64,000 nucleotides of DNA from Pseudomonas fulva NBRC 16637 = DSM 17717 (GCF_000730565.1 NZ_BBIQ01000006.1:124001-188000), one strand, 5' to 3'. Numbered from the stretch's first letter, positions 46,741 through 56,443 are shown. A program made the numbers and translations. Notes: generated from the sequence alone by a model not told the origin.

Positions 46741-47439
46741 ATGCTCAAGATCGATACGCTGCACCAGTACTACGGCGGCAGCCACATCCTGCGCGGCCTG
46801 TCCTTCGAAGCCAGGCTGGGCGAGGTCACCTGCCTGCTGGGTCGCAATGGCGTGGGCAAGACCACGTTGCTGCGTTGCCTGATGGGCCTGGTGCCTGTGC
46901 GCGAAGGCAGCGTGGAATGGGAAGGAAAGCCCATTACCGCACTCAAGCCGCACCAACGGGTGCAGGCCGGCATCGCGTACGTACCGCAGGGCCGCGAAAT
47001 TTTCCCGCGCCTGAGCGTCGAGGAAAACCTGCTGATGGGCTTGTCACGCTTTCCGGGGCGCGAGGCACGTGAAGTGCCTGCCTTCATCTACGAGTTGTTC
47101 CCTGTGCTCGAACAAATGAAGCAACGCCGTGGCGGGGATTTGTCCGGGGGGCAGCAACAGCAGCTGGCTATTGGCCGGGCACTGGCCAGTCGTCCGCGCC
47201 TGCTGATTCTCGATGAGCCCACCGAAGGCATCCAGCCTTCGGTGATCAAGGAAATAGGCACGGTGATCCAGCGGCTGGCGCAGCGCGGCGACATGGCCAT
47301 CCTGCTGGTCGAGCAGTTTTACGATTTTGCCGAAGCATTGGCGGATCACTACCTGGTCATGGCCCGCGGCCAGATCGTACAGCGTGGCCGGGGCGAAAAC
47401 ATGCAGGCCGAAGGTGTACGCGGGCTGGTAACCATTTAA
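46741..47439 (+). CDS. urtE: Urea ABC transporter ATP-binding protein UrtE
   Basis: 232-residue LivF-like ATPase: Walker A GRNGVGKTT, signature LSGGQQQQLAIGRAL, Walker B LLILDEPTEGIQPS. The ATG at 46741 follows AGGAG. It is separated from urtD by 74 bases, the only gap in the operon. No urease genes are in this window. Confidence 0.95.
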   Translation: MLKIDTLHQYYGGSHILRGLSFEARLGEVTCLLGRNGVGKTTLLRCLMGLVPVREGSVEWEGKPITALKPHQRVQAGIAYVPQGREIFPRLSVEENLLMGLSRFPGREAREVPAFIYELFPVLEQMKQRRGGDLSGGQQQQLAIGRALASRPRLLILDEPTEGIQPSVIKEIGTVIQRLAQRGDMAILLVEQFYDFAEALADHYLVMARGQIVQRGRGENMQAEGVRGLVTI

Positions 47440-47470
47440 CCTGCACGCTTCGACCTAGCGAGACGCTGCC

Positions 47471-47992
47471 ATGAGTCACGAAATCCGCGACGCCCTGCCT
47501 GCCGACCTACCGGCCATCCTCGACATCTACAACGATGCCGTGCGCAACACCACGGCTATCTGGAACGAGACGCCGGTGGACCTGGCTAACCGCCAGGCCT
47601 GGTTCGACGCCCGTGCGCAACAGGGTTACCCGATACTGGTGGCCGTGGACGGCGCCGACGTGCTGGGCTACGCCTCGTTCGGGGACTGGCGCCCGTTCGA
47701 GGGCTTCCGCCACACGGTCGAGCATTCGGTGTACGTGCGCAGCGATCAGCGCGGCAAAGGGCTTGGGCCGGCGCTGATGCGTGCATTGATCGAGCGCGCA
47801 CAAGGTGGCGGCAAGCACGTCATGGTCGCGGCCATCGAAAGCGGCAACGCAGCGTCTGTGCACCTGCACGAGCAGCTGGGGTTCGTGGTCACCGGGCAGA
47901 TGCCGCAGGTGGGGGTGAAGTTCGGGCGCTGGCTGGACCTGACCTTCATGCAGCGGGTGCTGAACCCAGGGGCCGAGCCAGACCTGCCATGA
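47471..47992 (+). CDS. GNAT N-acetyltransferase, phosphinothricin/methionine-sulfone type
   Basis: 173 residues matching the PAT-like group: IRDALPADLPAILDIYNDAV, TAIWNETPVDLANRQAWF, acetyl-CoA site VRSDQRGKGLGPALM, and LHEQLGFVVTGQMPQVGVKFGRW (shown in parts). It probably acetylates methionine sulfoximine/sulfone-like amines. Only 31 bases after urtE, so it may be read through from the urt operon. Confidence 0.85.
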   Translation: MSHEIRDALPADLPAILDIYNDAVRNTTAIWNETPVDLANRQAWFDARAQQGYPILVAVDGADVLGYASFGDWRPFEGFRHTVEHSVYVRSDQRGKGLGPALMRALIERAQGGGKHVMVAAIESGNAASVHLHEQLGFVVTGQMPQVGVKFGRWLDLTFMQRVLNPGAEPDLP

Positions 47993-48081
47993 CACTGGGC
48001 AAGGCCGCCCTCACGCAGCCTTGCCCGGTGACACAAGGCTGCGCAGGCCAGCGCTCCAGCCCTGCCCGCGCCTGATTCCCC

Positions 48082-48387
48082 TCACATCTGCGTGAACCTG
48101 CCCAGGCGCTGGCGCAGCATGCTGTTCTCGTTGCGCAGCTGCTGCACCTCCTGGAGCAATTCCAGGGCCAGCGCCACGCCTTCCCATTCCAGCTCCAACT
48201 CCTGGTGCAGCTTGGCCGCGCGCCTTGCCAGCAGCGGTGCCTGATCGTCGAACAGCCAGTCTTCAGGCCTGCGCCCGGTTGGCTCCACAATGCCGTGCTC
48301 GACGATCTCGATCACACAGTCCGCCGTAAGGTCGGCTTCCTGACACAAGGTATGCATGTCCAGTTGAACGATCAGGGTGCTGCTCAT
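48082..48387 (-). CDS. cbpM: CbpA modulator CbpM
   Basis: 101 residues, MerR-like helix-turn-helix start (TLCQEADLTADCVIEIVEHG) and a C-terminal coiled-coil helix. Binds the J-domain of CbpA and inhibits it. It follows the cbpA stop by 2 bases. Confidence 0.9.
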   Translation of the reverse strand: MSSTLIVQLDMHTLCQEADLTADCVIEIVEHGIVEPTGRRPEDWLFDDQAPLLARRAAKLHQELELEWEGVALALELLQEVQQLRNENSMLRQRLGRFTQM

Positions 48388-48389
48388 GA

Positions 48390-49346
48390 TCACTTACTCC
48401 ATTGTGCCCTCGGGTCGAACGCGGCCTTCTCGGAAAGCTTGGCCCACAGTTCCCGGGTAGATTCGTCAGAGGTGGTCGGCATGACGACCTTGAGCTGTGC
48501 ATAGAGGTTGCCGCGCTGGCCATGCTTGTCGGCCAGGCCCTTGCCTGGCACCCGCAGGCGCTGCCCGCTCTGGCTGTCGGGGCGGATGGTCAGGTTGATC
48601 CTGCCTTCGAGCGTGGGCACCGCCACCTTGGTGCCCAAGGCCGCTTCCCAAGGCGCCAGCGGCACGGTGATGATCAGGTCATGCCCCTCGACGTCGAACA
48701 GCGGGTGCGGGGCCATGCGGATGGTCAGGAACAAATCGCCATTGGCACCGCCACCGACACCCGGGGCACCCTGGCCCTTGAGGCGAATGCGCTCGCCATC
48801 GGTCACGCCGGCCGGGATCTTGACGTTCAGGGTCTTGGTGGTGAACCCCGTACGCTGGCCCATGGCATTGGTTTGCGGAACCTGGAAGCTGATCTGCTTG
48901 GACTCCTTGCTCAGGGTTTCTTCCAGAAATACCGCCAGTTCAAGCTCCACGTCCTGCCCTCGCCTGCCGGCACTGCGCTGTTGTTGACGGGCGCCCCCGA
49001 ACGGGTTGCCTCCACGACCGCCGAACATCGAGCTGAAAAAGTCCGAAAAATCGCCACTCTCGAAACCGCCTCCGGCCCCGCCTCGGCTTTCCCAGCCTGG
49101 CGGCGCCTGGAATGGCCGACCATGCTGGCCGCCGTACTTGCGAATTTCATCGAATTCGGCGCGTTTCTGCGCATCGCCCAGCACTTCGTAGGCCTCGTTG
49201 GCTTCCTTGAATTTGTCTTCGGCGTCGCGCTCTTTGCTGACATCAGGGTGATACTTGCGGGCCAGCTTGCGGTAAGCGGCCTTGATCGCCTTGTCGTCCG
49301 CTGTGGGCTCTACGCCAAGTATCTTGTAGTAGTCTTTGAAGTCCAT
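48390..49346 (-). CDS. cbpA: DnaJ-like co-chaperone CbpA
   Basis: 318 residues: J-domain ([21 protein letters not shown] in KYHPDVSKE), a Gly/Phe linker ([19 protein letters not shown]), and two substrate-binding beta domains; no zinc finger, so a class B J-protein. In E. coli it stimulates DnaK and binds curved DNA. Divergent from a YegD-like Hsp70 gene. Confidence 0.94.
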   Translation of the reverse strand: MDFKDYYKILGVEPTADDKAIKAAYRKLARKYHPDVSKERDAEDKFKEANEAYEVLGDAQKRAEFDEIRKYGGQHGRPFQAPPGWESRGGAGGGFESGDFSDFFSSMFGGRGGNPFGGARQQQRSAGRRGQDVELELAVFLEETLSKESKQISFQVPQTNAMGQRTGFTTKTLNVKIPAGVTDGERIRLKGQGAPGVGGGANGDLFLTIRMAPHPLFDVEGHDLIITVPLAPWEAALGTKVAVPTLEGRINLTIRPDSQSGQRLRVPGKGLADKHGQRGNLYAQLKVVMPTTSDESTRELWAKLSEKAAFDPRAQWSK

Positions 49347-49448
49347 CTAGGGATCACCAGTGAGAATGTGCGTGTTGCTGGAGAAGATAGGGATCAAGCA
49401 TAGCCTTTCAAGGCCCGCTTGGGGTTGCTCCATGGCAGACGACCGGTC

Positions 49449-49476
49449 TTGATTCTGTCGCCAGCTGGCATACACT
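49449..49476 (+). promoter_or_regulatory. Sigma-70 promoter candidate for the YegD-like gene
   Basis: TTGATT and TACACT with 16-base spacing, 35 bases before the ATG at 49511, in the cbpA/yegD divergent region. Nothing clearly heat-shock-like was seen. Confidence 0.4.
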
Positions 49477-49510
49477 GCGCGGCCGTTTTGCCTCCGGAAG
49501 CCTTTTCCCC

Positions 49511-50779
49511 ATGTCCGACGTATCCCCGGCCCGCGCCCTTGGCATCGACTTTGGCACCTCCAACTCGACGGTTGGCTGGCACCGACCGGGCACGGAATCG
49601 CTGATTGCCCTGGAAGACGGCAAGATCACGTTGCCCTCGGTGGTGTTCTTCAACATCGAGGAGCGCCGCCCTGTCTACGGTCGGCTGGCCCTGCACGAAT
49701 ACCTCGAAGGCTACGAGGGGCGCCTGATGCGCTCGCTCAAGAGCCTGCTCGGGTCCAAGTTGATCAAGCACGACACCAGCGTGCTGGGCAGCGCACTGCC
49801 GTTCAAGGACCTGCTGGGCATGTTCATCGGTGAGCTGAAAAACCGCGCGCAGGCCGAGGCCGGCCGTGAGTTCGATCAGGTGGTACTCGGCCGCCCGGTA
49901 TTCTTCGTCGACGAGGACCCGGCAGCCGACCAGGAAGCCGAGGACACGCTGGCCGAGGTAGCACGCAAGATCGGCTTCAAGGACGTGTCGTTCCAGTACG
50001 AGCCCATCGCTGCGGCGTTCGACTACGAGTCGGGCATCAGCCGGGAGGAACTGGTGCTGATCGTCGATATCGGCGGCGGTACTTCCGACTTCACCCTCAT
50101 CAGGCTGTCGCCTGAGCGGCACGCGGTAGCCGAGCGCCAGAGCGACATCCTTGCGACCGGTGGCGTACACATCGGCGGCACGGACTTCGACAAGCAGCTG
50201 AGCCTGCAAGGGGTGATGCCGCTGTTCGGTTATGGCAGCCGCATGAAAAGCGGTGCCTTGATGCCAACCAGCTATCACCTGAACCTGGCCACTTGGCACA
50301 CGATCAACGCCTTGTACTCACAGAAGTCGCAGTTGGCCTTGGGCAACATGCGCTACGACATCGAGGACACCCTCGGCGTGGATCGGCTGTTCAAGCTCAT
50401 TGAGGAGCGCGCCGGGCATTGGCTGGCCATGGAAGTGGAAGCCAGCAAGATCGAGCTGACCGAACAGCCCAGTCGTCATGTCGACCTCGGCCGCATCGAA
50501 CCCGGCCTTGGCGTGGACCTGTCTCGCAGCTTGTTCGAGATGGCCATCGAAAGCCTGCTGGAACGGGTGCGGGCCAGTGTCACGGACTTGCTGGCCAAGG
50601 CCGGGGTCAGCCAGGGCCAGGTCGACACGGTATTTTTCACGGGCGGCTCCAGCGGCATTCCAGCCCTGCGCAACAGCGTGGCGGCGATGTTGCCCAATGC
50701 CCGTCATGTGGAAGGCAACATCTTTGGCAGCATCGGCAGTGGGCTGGCCATTGAGGCACGCAAGCGCTACGGCGCGTGA
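49511..50779 (+). CDS. yegD: Hsp70-family chaperone-like protein, YegD type
   Basis: 422 residues of an actin-like Hsp70 ATPase (GIDFGTSNSTVGW, VDIGGGTSDFTLI, FFTGGSSGIPALRNSV) lacking the long substrate-binding domain of DnaK. Role unknown. Divergence from cbpA-cbpM hints at a shared chaperone function. Confidence 0.88.
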   Translation: MSDVSPARALGIDFGTSNSTVGWHRPGTESLIALEDGKITLPSVVFFNIEERRPVYGRLALHEYLEGYEGRLMRSLKSLLGSKLIKHDTSVLGSALPFKDLLGMFIGELKNRAQAEAGREFDQVVLGRPVFFVDEDPAADQEAEDTLAEVARKIGFKDVSFQYEPIAAAFDYESGISREELVLIVDIGGGTSDFTLIRLSPERHAVAERQSDILATGGVHIGGTDFDKQLSLQGVMPLFGYGSRMKSGALMPTSYHLNLATWHTINALYSQKSQLALGNMRYDIEDTLGVDRLFKLIEERAGHWLAMEVEASKIELTEQPSRHVDLGRIEPGLGVDLSRSLFEMAIESLLERVRASVTDLLAKAGVSQGQVDTVFFTGGSSGIPALRNSVAAMLPNARHVEGNIFGSIGSGLAIEARKRYGA

Positions 50780-50901
50780 CGAAATGACCGGGGTACAGGG
50801 CGCTTGGGTCGCCCCTCGTTGGCGGTGGCGCTGGTCAACACCGCCTGACCAAGCCTGACGCCGGCCCTGCTATGCCCTGAGCAGGCCCGCCGTGGCCGCA
50901 T

Positions 50902-51909
50902 TCAAACCAGCTCCATCCTGCGCAGCTCGCTCTTGAGATAGGCGTAATAGACCGGCCCTGCCACCACCCCCGGCAGGCCGAACGCCGCTTCGAACACCAG
51001 CATCGCCAACAGCAGCTCCCAAGCCTTGGCCCTGATCTGCCCCCCGACGATCTTGGCGTTGAGGAAGTACTCCACCTTGTGGATGACGATCAGGTAGACC
51101 AACGCCGCCGCAGCCACCCACACCGACAACGACAACCCCACGATGGTGATCAGGGTGTTGGACATGAGGTTGCCAATGACCGGTAGCAGACCCAACAGGA
51201 ACGTCAGCACGATCAAGGTCTTGGTCAGCGGCAGATGCACCCCGAACAGCGGCAGCACCACGGCCAGGAAGATACCGGTGAATGCGGTATTGAGCAGGGA
51301 AATCTTGATCTGGGCGAAAACGATGTTGCGAAACGCCTGGACCAGCAGGCTCATGCGCTCGAACAGGGCGGCAGCCAGTGGCTTGCGCCGAGAGATGTCG
51401 GGTATGCGCTGCAGGGCGACGATAGCCCCCAGGATCATGCCGATCAGCAGGGTCACGAACATGTGCGCCATGCCCTTGCCCACCAGTTGCAAATCACTGA
51501 GGTGGCTCTTGATCCAGTCGCCGATCGCCACTTTGAACTCTGCCGCGCTGGCCGGCAGGTAGCCCTCGATGAACGGCGGCAACTGGCCGCGTGCCCGCTC
51601 CACCAGCGCCATGAACTTGTCCAGCGAAGCGCCTGGATTTTCCGCTTCATGCAACAGGAAGCTGAATGCCCCGGCGATCAACAGCGCAAGGCTGATCACC
51701 ACCAGCGTCCCCAGCAGCGCCACTGCCAGCCAGCGCGCACGCTGCCCAGCAATCAACGGCTGCAGGCGCGGCGTGAGCATGTTGACCAGTTCGAACACCA
51801 GCAGGCCTGCCAGCAGGCTGGGCAGCAGCTTCAACGGCAATGCCATCAGCAAGCCTGCGAATACGATGATCAAACTTGCCAGGGTGACTTGGCGGGGGGT
51901 GAAGGTCAT
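50902..51909 (-). CDS. AI-2E family transporter
   Basis: 335 residues with about eight helices (LASLIIVFAGLLMALPLKLL at the start; LGLLPVIGNLMSNTLITIVG; late AFGLPGVVAGPVYYAYLKSE). This family includes sodium/proton antiporters and the E. coli TqsA exporter; substrate unknown. It is convergent with the YegD-like gene. Confidence 0.85.
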   Translation of the reverse strand: MTFTPRQVTLASLIIVFAGLLMALPLKLLPSLLAGLLVFELVNMLTPRLQPLIAGQRARWLAVALLGTLVVISLALLIAGAFSFLLHEAENPGASLDKFMALVERARGQLPPFIEGYLPASAAEFKVAIGDWIKSHLSDLQLVGKGMAHMFVTLLIGMILGAIVALQRIPDISRRKPLAAALFERMSLLVQAFRNIVFAQIKISLLNTAFTGIFLAVVLPLFGVHLPLTKTLIVLTFLLGLLPVIGNLMSNTLITIVGLSLSVWVAAAALVYLIVIHKVEYFLNAKIVGGQIRAKAWELLLAMLVFEAAFGLPGVVAGPVYYAYLKSELRRMELV

Positions 51910-51980
51910 ACAGCCTCAGCGGCAGCCAGCGAAGAAGATCCGCAGTCTGCCAGCGTTAGGCCTGCAGGCATAGGCACCGA

Positions 51981-52268
51981 TCATTTCTTCTTCAGGCAGT
52001 CACTCATGAACGCCTTGCGCTCATCACCCTTGAGCACCTTGGCAGTGGCGTCGGCATTGCACGTCTTCATTTTTTCCTGCTGGGTGGGCGGCACCTGTTT
52101 CTTCAGGCACGTACTCATGAAGGCCTTGCGGGCGTCGCCCTTGAGCGATTGCGCCGTGGCATCTGCATTGCACGTTTTCATCTTTTCCTGCTGGGTGGTA
52201 GTTGCCGCAAAGCCCTGGGCGCTGAACACCAGCGCAACCATCAGCAACGGAATGTGCAGCCGTTTCAT
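51981..52268 (-). CDS. PsiF repeat family secreted protein
   Basis: 95 residues: signal to about 22 (GFAA) then two near-identical PsiF repeats (QQEKMKTCNADATAQSLKGD and QQEKMKTCNADATAKVLKGD), each ending FMSxCLKK with two Cys. E. coli PsiF is phosphate-starvation-induced. CAGGAG is upstream of the ATG. Function unknown. Confidence 0.88.
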   Translation of the reverse strand: MKRLHIPLLMVALVFSAQGFAATTTQQEKMKTCNADATAQSLKGDARKAFMSTCLKKQVPPTQQEKMKTCNADATAKVLKGDERKAFMSDCLKKK

Positions 52269-52458
52269 GTCGTGTTCTCCTGAGCCCGCGCCCAACGCAC
52301 GGTGACACCAGCAGTGTAGACAAGCCTGGCGCGAGGCCCGGTTTGCCATCAAGGCACGACAACCATTTGCACGCAGGCAATTGGCTAGCTCGATCGAACT
52401 CCTGGCGCTGCGTGAGGTTCAAAACCTGCACATACCCTTTTGTGCAAGGAGCGGGACG

Positions 52459-52800
52459 ATGTTCAAGCAGACTCTGGCAATCCTTCTGGCCAGCGCCACC
52501 CTGGCGGCATGCGGCAGCCGCCCGGAAAACCCGGTGGACTATGTGACCTACCGCAACGAGCCCCTGGTCAAGCAGGTCGAAAATGGCATGACCATGCAGC
52601 GCGTGATCGCCATCGGCGGCAGCCCGTCCAATGTCATCGACCTGCCCAATGGCGGTACCTGCAACGATTACATCCTCAACCGCGACGGCAAGCAGCAGCC
52701 GTACTACGTGCGCTTCGATGCCACCGGCCATGTGGATGCCAAGGGTTTCAAGACCTGCAAACAACGTGAAGAAGACCGCGAGGCCGTCAAAGGCGCGTAA
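52459..52800 (+). CDS. osmE: OsmE-like outer-membrane lipoprotein
   Basis: 113 residues; lipobox LAAC (Cys18), then a SmpA/OmlA-type fold (NEPLVKQVENGMTMQRVIAI, GTCNDYILNRDGKQQPYYV). Similar to the osmotically induced OsmE of E. coli. The order osmE then ferritin matches other Pseudomonas. Confidence 0.85.
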   Translation: MFKQTLAILLASATLAACGSRPENPVDYVTYRNEPLVKQVENGMTMQRVIAIGGSPSNVIDLPNGGTCNDYILNRDGKQQPYYVRFDATGHVDAKGFKTCKQREEDREAVKGA

Positions 52801-52849
52801 GGCTTCCGCTACCTGACTACGACTACCTGATGCTTTTCGGAGATGAAAC

Positions 52850-53380
52850 ATGAACACGACTGAAATGACCGATATCCAGACCCTGCGCCAGCGTGCACGC
52901 GAGCATGTAGAAAATGGTGCAGTGACCGAAGGCTACAATGCTGATCGCGAGCGCATCATCAAGCTGCTCAACGATTCGCTGGCCACCGAGCTGGTCTGCA
53001 CCCTGCGCTACAAGCGCCACTACTTCATGGCTTCTGGCGTCAAGGCCAGTGTGGCTGCCGAAGAATTCCTGGAGCATGCCAACCAGGAATCCGAACATGC
53101 CGACAAGCTGGCCGAGCGTATCGTGCAACTGGGCGGTGAGCCTGACTTCAACCCGGACAACCTGAGCAAGAACTCTCACGCCCAGTACGTGGCAGGTGCG
53201 ACCCTCAAGGAAATGGTCCTGGAAGACTTGGTGGCCGAGCGTATCGCCATCGACAGCTACCGCGAGATCATCCAGTACATCGGCGACAAGGACCCGACCA
53301 CTCGCCGTATCTTCGAAGACATTCTGGCGCAAGAAGAAGAGCACGCCGATGACATGTCCGACCTGCTCGACGGTCTGTAA
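52850..53380 (+). CDS. Bacterioferritin-like ferritin-family protein
   Basis: 176-residue four-helix protein with the di-iron ligands spread as in ferritins: SLATELVC, EEFLEHANQESEHAD, LVAERIAIDSY and AQEEEHADDM. About 20 residues longer than classical Bfr. It is unclear whether it binds haem. Iron storage or Dps-like stress protection. Confidence 0.85.
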   Translation: MNTTEMTDIQTLRQRAREHVENGAVTEGYNADRERIIKLLNDSLATELVCTLRYKRHYFMASGVKASVAAEEFLEHANQESEHADKLAERIVQLGGEPDFNPDNLSKNSHAQYVAGATLKEMVLEDLVAERIAIDSYREIIQYIGDKDPTTRRIFEDILAQEEEHADDMSDLLDGL

Positions 53381-53719
53381 GGCCAATCGCAACACGCAAG
53401 GCCGCTGATGCGGTAATGCTCGTCACGCAGGGCTGCTTCGCAGCCCATTGCGGTCGGTCCGGCGCCCTGATCGGACCGTTCCCAGCCTCGGTGATTGTGA
53501 AGCGCCGACTGTCTTGTCCCAGACCTTTGAGTTACTGAACCCTGTGATCGGTCCCGCCGAGGTGCTGGGCTGGCTGCCAGGCCACGCAGCGCCAAGGGAT
53601 TCCAGCTCGGCAGCTCAGAGGGTCGGGGCTGCTGCGCAGCCCCCAGCATTCCAGCTCGGCAGCTAACAGGGCCGCAGGGCGCGGCAGGACCTCTGAACCG
53701 CCGCGCCCATCGTCTTCCA
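53381..53719. other. Intergenic region with hairpins and 17-bp direct repeats
   Basis: 339 bases between convergent genes. It holds GGCTGC-TTC-GCAGCC near 53433, a CGGTCCG/CGGACCG pair around 53455-53480, and GGGGCTGCTGCGCAGCCCC at 53625-53643 between two direct copies of ATTCCAGCTCGGCAGCT (53599-53615 and 53648-53664). Probably bidirectional termination plus a REP-like repeat; no gene seen. Confidence 0.6.
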
Positions 53720-55786
53720 TCACTTGCGGCCTTTGACGGCCGCCGGCGCCTTGCCTTCCTTCATCTGCTGCAACAACGGTGTGCACTGGTTGGGATCATC
53801 ACCACTGCTGGGCGCGACCAGCGCCAGGAGACCGGCCGCAGGCCCCGCGACCACCCCAAGGGCAACCATGCCGGCACCGCGCAGCGCCAGCGGTACGGCC
53901 TGCACCCCGGCGCTCGGTTTGGCGAAAGCCCCCCGCACATACAGCGGCGAGCGCAGGGAGAACAGCCTCAGCCCCTTGGATTCCGGTGTGATCTTCAGGT
54001 CCAGCCGCTCATTGGCGAAGTTGGCGGTGCCGTTGATGTAGATGATCGCGTTCTCGGTATCGAAAATGAACAGACGCGTGCTGGCAAGGCCATCCTTGAT
54101 ACCGACATCGGCAGCGGCGCAGTTGATCTTCACGTCTTCATCACCGAACAGTTTGTCGACGATGTAGTTGCCCACGTTCAAACCTGCGATTTCCATGAGG
54201 CTGCGGCTGATGGCGCCATCGTTGACCAGCATGCGCAGGTCGCCATTGGCGCTACCGAGCAGTGCTGCCACGGAGTTGCCGCTACCGGTAATGTCGGCAT
54301 CCCCATTGAGCTCGCCAAAGCTGCTTTGCATCGGCGCGAAAGAAGGGAACAGCTGCTTGAGCTTGAATCCCCTGGCGGTCAGCCGTGCACGCCCCTGCAA
54401 CGGAACGTTGCGGCCGTCCAGGCGGATGCGCGATGCCAGGTTGCCGCCCGCTACGCCAAACCTCAAAGGCTCCAGGCGCAGCAGGCCGTCTTCCAGGATC
54501 ACGTGGGCCGACAGGTCGTTGAAGGGAAGCTGCTCGCTGTGCACGATGCGCTTGCCGGTGAAGGTGACATCGGCATCCATGGCGCGCCAGCGGTCGGTAC
54601 GAAATTCCTCGACCGGCAGGACCTTGTCGGACGGCTGCTTGCTGGCACCGCCACGGGCTTTCTGCTCGGCATTGGAGTCAGCGCCGATCAGTGGCGCCAG
54701 GTCCTTGAACAGGAGCTGGTTGGAAACGAGCTTGCCCGTGAGCTTGGGCCGAGGCTTGCTGGCGACGTACGCCAGGTCACCATGAATGTCGCTGTCACCG
54801 ATCTTGCCATTGAACCCTTGGTACTTGAAGGTGGCGCCCTGCTCAGCGTGCAGGTTGGCGCTAAGGTGGCCATCGGTGGAATATGCCGGGGTGTCAGGCA
54901 ATGTCACGCCGGTCAACGGGAACAGATTGCCAAGGCTCGCGCCCGACAGGCGCAGTCGCAGGTCGAGTGCACCCAGGTTGAGCGGATCGGTCAGGGTACC
55001 GGCCAGTACCACATGGGTGTCGGCGATGCGCACATCCGCTTGCAGTGGGAAGGGTTGATCGGATGCTTTGAGTGCCAGCAGGCCACCGATCTTGCCAGTG
55101 CCGGACACGGGCTGATCCTTGTAGCGCCCCTGCGCCTTGAGGCCGAATGCATAGTCCTGTGCAGGCGCCGACTTCTCGGCCGTGGCCTTGCCCACGATGT
55201 CGCTGAACGGAATGGGCTTACCCAGCGGATCGATCTGGACCTTCATGCGAGCCTTGAGCGTCTGGTCGTCGAAGCTGACGTTACCTTGGTCGAAACCAAT
55301 CGCGCCGATGTCCATTTCCCATTTGGACGGTGCTTCGTTTTCGTCTTTCGGGCCGAAGTCGAAGTTCCAGTTGGCCCTGCCGTCCGCCAGGCGTGTCAGG
55401 CTGGCAGTCGGCTTGGTCAAGTTGATGCGCGGGATGCTGACTTGGTGAAACAACAGGGGCAGCGGCGACAGGCGAAACTCCACGCGCTCCAGTGCTACCA
55501 TCTGCGGCTCTTTGAGCCAGTCCGGGTTGCCCAGGGTGAGGTCTTCAGCCGTGAAATGCGGCCAAGGTATCCATGCCCGCCAGCCCCCTTCTTCAGGCTC
55601 GGTGCGCCAGTGCACTGCAAGGTTGCCGTTGATGGCGAAGGGCCGATGCAAGGCCTCGGACACCTTCTCGTTGAGCAGCGGCTTGACGCGGTTCCAGTCG
55701 AAGGTGGCAATCACCACGACCAGGATTGCCAGCACGGTCAGCAGTGTGGTCAGGGTCCAGAGGATGATTCTGGCGGGGCGCGTCAT
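53720..55786 (-). CDS. AsmA family protein
   Basis: 688 residues: an N-terminal membrane anchor (IILWTLTTLLTVLAILVVV) and a long periplasmic beta-rich repeat rod characteristic of AsmA/TamB-type lipid-transfer proteins (FDWNRVKPLLNEKVSEAL; late GLNVGNYIVDKLFGDED). Inferred role: phospholipid transport to the outer membrane. The ATG at 55786 has GGAGAC 8 bases upstream. Confidence 0.88.
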   Translation of the reverse strand: MTRPARIILWTLTTLLTVLAILVVVIATFDWNRVKPLLNEKVSEALHRPFAINGNLAVHWRTEPEEGGWRAWIPWPHFTAEDLTLGNPDWLKEPQMVALERVEFRLSPLPLLFHQVSIPRINLTKPTASLTRLADGRANWNFDFGPKDENEAPSKWEMDIGAIGFDQGNVSFDDQTLKARMKVQIDPLGKPIPFSDIVGKATAEKSAPAQDYAFGLKAQGRYKDQPVSGTGKIGGLLALKASDQPFPLQADVRIADTHVVLAGTLTDPLNLGALDLRLRLSGASLGNLFPLTGVTLPDTPAYSTDGHLSANLHAEQGATFKYQGFNGKIGDSDIHGDLAYVASKPRPKLTGKLVSNQLLFKDLAPLIGADSNAEQKARGGASKQPSDKVLPVEEFRTDRWRAMDADVTFTGKRIVHSEQLPFNDLSAHVILEDGLLRLEPLRFGVAGGNLASRIRLDGRNVPLQGRARLTARGFKLKQLFPSFAPMQSSFGELNGDADITGSGNSVAALLGSANGDLRMLVNDGAISRSLMEIAGLNVGNYIVDKLFGDEDVKINCAAADVGIKDGLASTRLFIFDTENAIIYINGTANFANERLDLKITPESKGLRLFSLRSPLYVRGAFAKPSAGVQAVPLALRGAGMVALGVVAGPAAGLLALVAPSSGDDPNQCTPLLQQMKEGKAPAAVKGRK

Positions 55787-56125
55787 TGCGTGAGTCTCCA
55801 TGCGGCAAGGCGAAAACAAGCGTAGCGGTGAGGGGTCATGTATCTGGGACTGATGAAAGGCGTGAGGGTTTTATCTCAGGGGGAGGATAGCCAAGAATTT
55901 CCCGCGTCTGGGTGCGTTTGGCTCGTCATGCTCACTCGGTGCATCCCTTACGCACCCCTACCATCAAGCCCATCGGCGGCCCTGCAAGGCTCTGAATAGA
56001 GCCTTTGACGCCTGATATCAATGGGGTCGATTTTTACCATTACCCGGATGAACTTCTCTGTGCAGGTGCGAGGCGTAGCATTGGCTACACACCCACTTTC
56101 CAGCCCCGCAGAGGAGCACCGAATC
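55787..56125. other. Intergenic region, no gene seen
   Basis: 339 bases between the divergent asmA-like gene and the secreted repeat gene. More AT-rich near 55850-55900 and 56000-56050. Promoters for both genes are expected but no clear match or structure was found. Confidence 0.5.
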
Positions 56126-56443
56126 ATGAAACGCCACCTGTTGACCCTCACCTTTTCCTTGCTTGCAGCCAATGCGTTCGCCCTGCCAGGTGCCGAGCAG
56201 CACCTGACGGCCGAATCGCGTTCGAGCGCTGCTCAAACCATCCAACCACTTGAAACACTCGCCGAAGGCGGCTCCGACCGGTTGATCGAGCGCAGCGCCC
56301 GTGTTGCCGAAGGGGGTTCCGACCGCCTGATCGAGCGCAGCGCCCGTGTTGCCGAAGGGGGTTCCGATCGCCTGATCGAGCGCAGCGCCCGTGTCGCCGA
56401 GGGCGGTGCAGATCGCTTGTCGCAAACGGCACGGGTGAGCTGA
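56126..56443 (+). CDS. Small secreted protein with 15-residue tandem repeats
   Basis: 105 residues: signal to about 19 (ANAFA), a short spacer, then three full copies plus a fraction of the 15-residue unit AEGGSDRLIERSARV. GAGGAG lies upstream of the ATG. The charged repeat suggests an extended or amphipathic periplasmic protein. Similar Pseudomonas genes are annotated only as hypothetical; function unknown. Confidence 0.75.
   Translation: MKRHLLTLTFSLLAANAFALPGAEQHLTAESRSSAAQTIQPLETLAEGGSDRLIERSARVAEGGSDRLIERSARVAEGGSDRLIERSARVAEGGADRLSQTARVS
56258..56422 (+). repeat. 45-bp in-frame tandem repeat
   Basis: Copies at 56258-56302, 56303-56347 and 56348-56392, with a partial degenerate fourth. 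Copies 2 and 3 differ at one base (GAC/GAT), which suggests recent duplication; copy 1 differs at several third positions. Confidence 0.9.
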
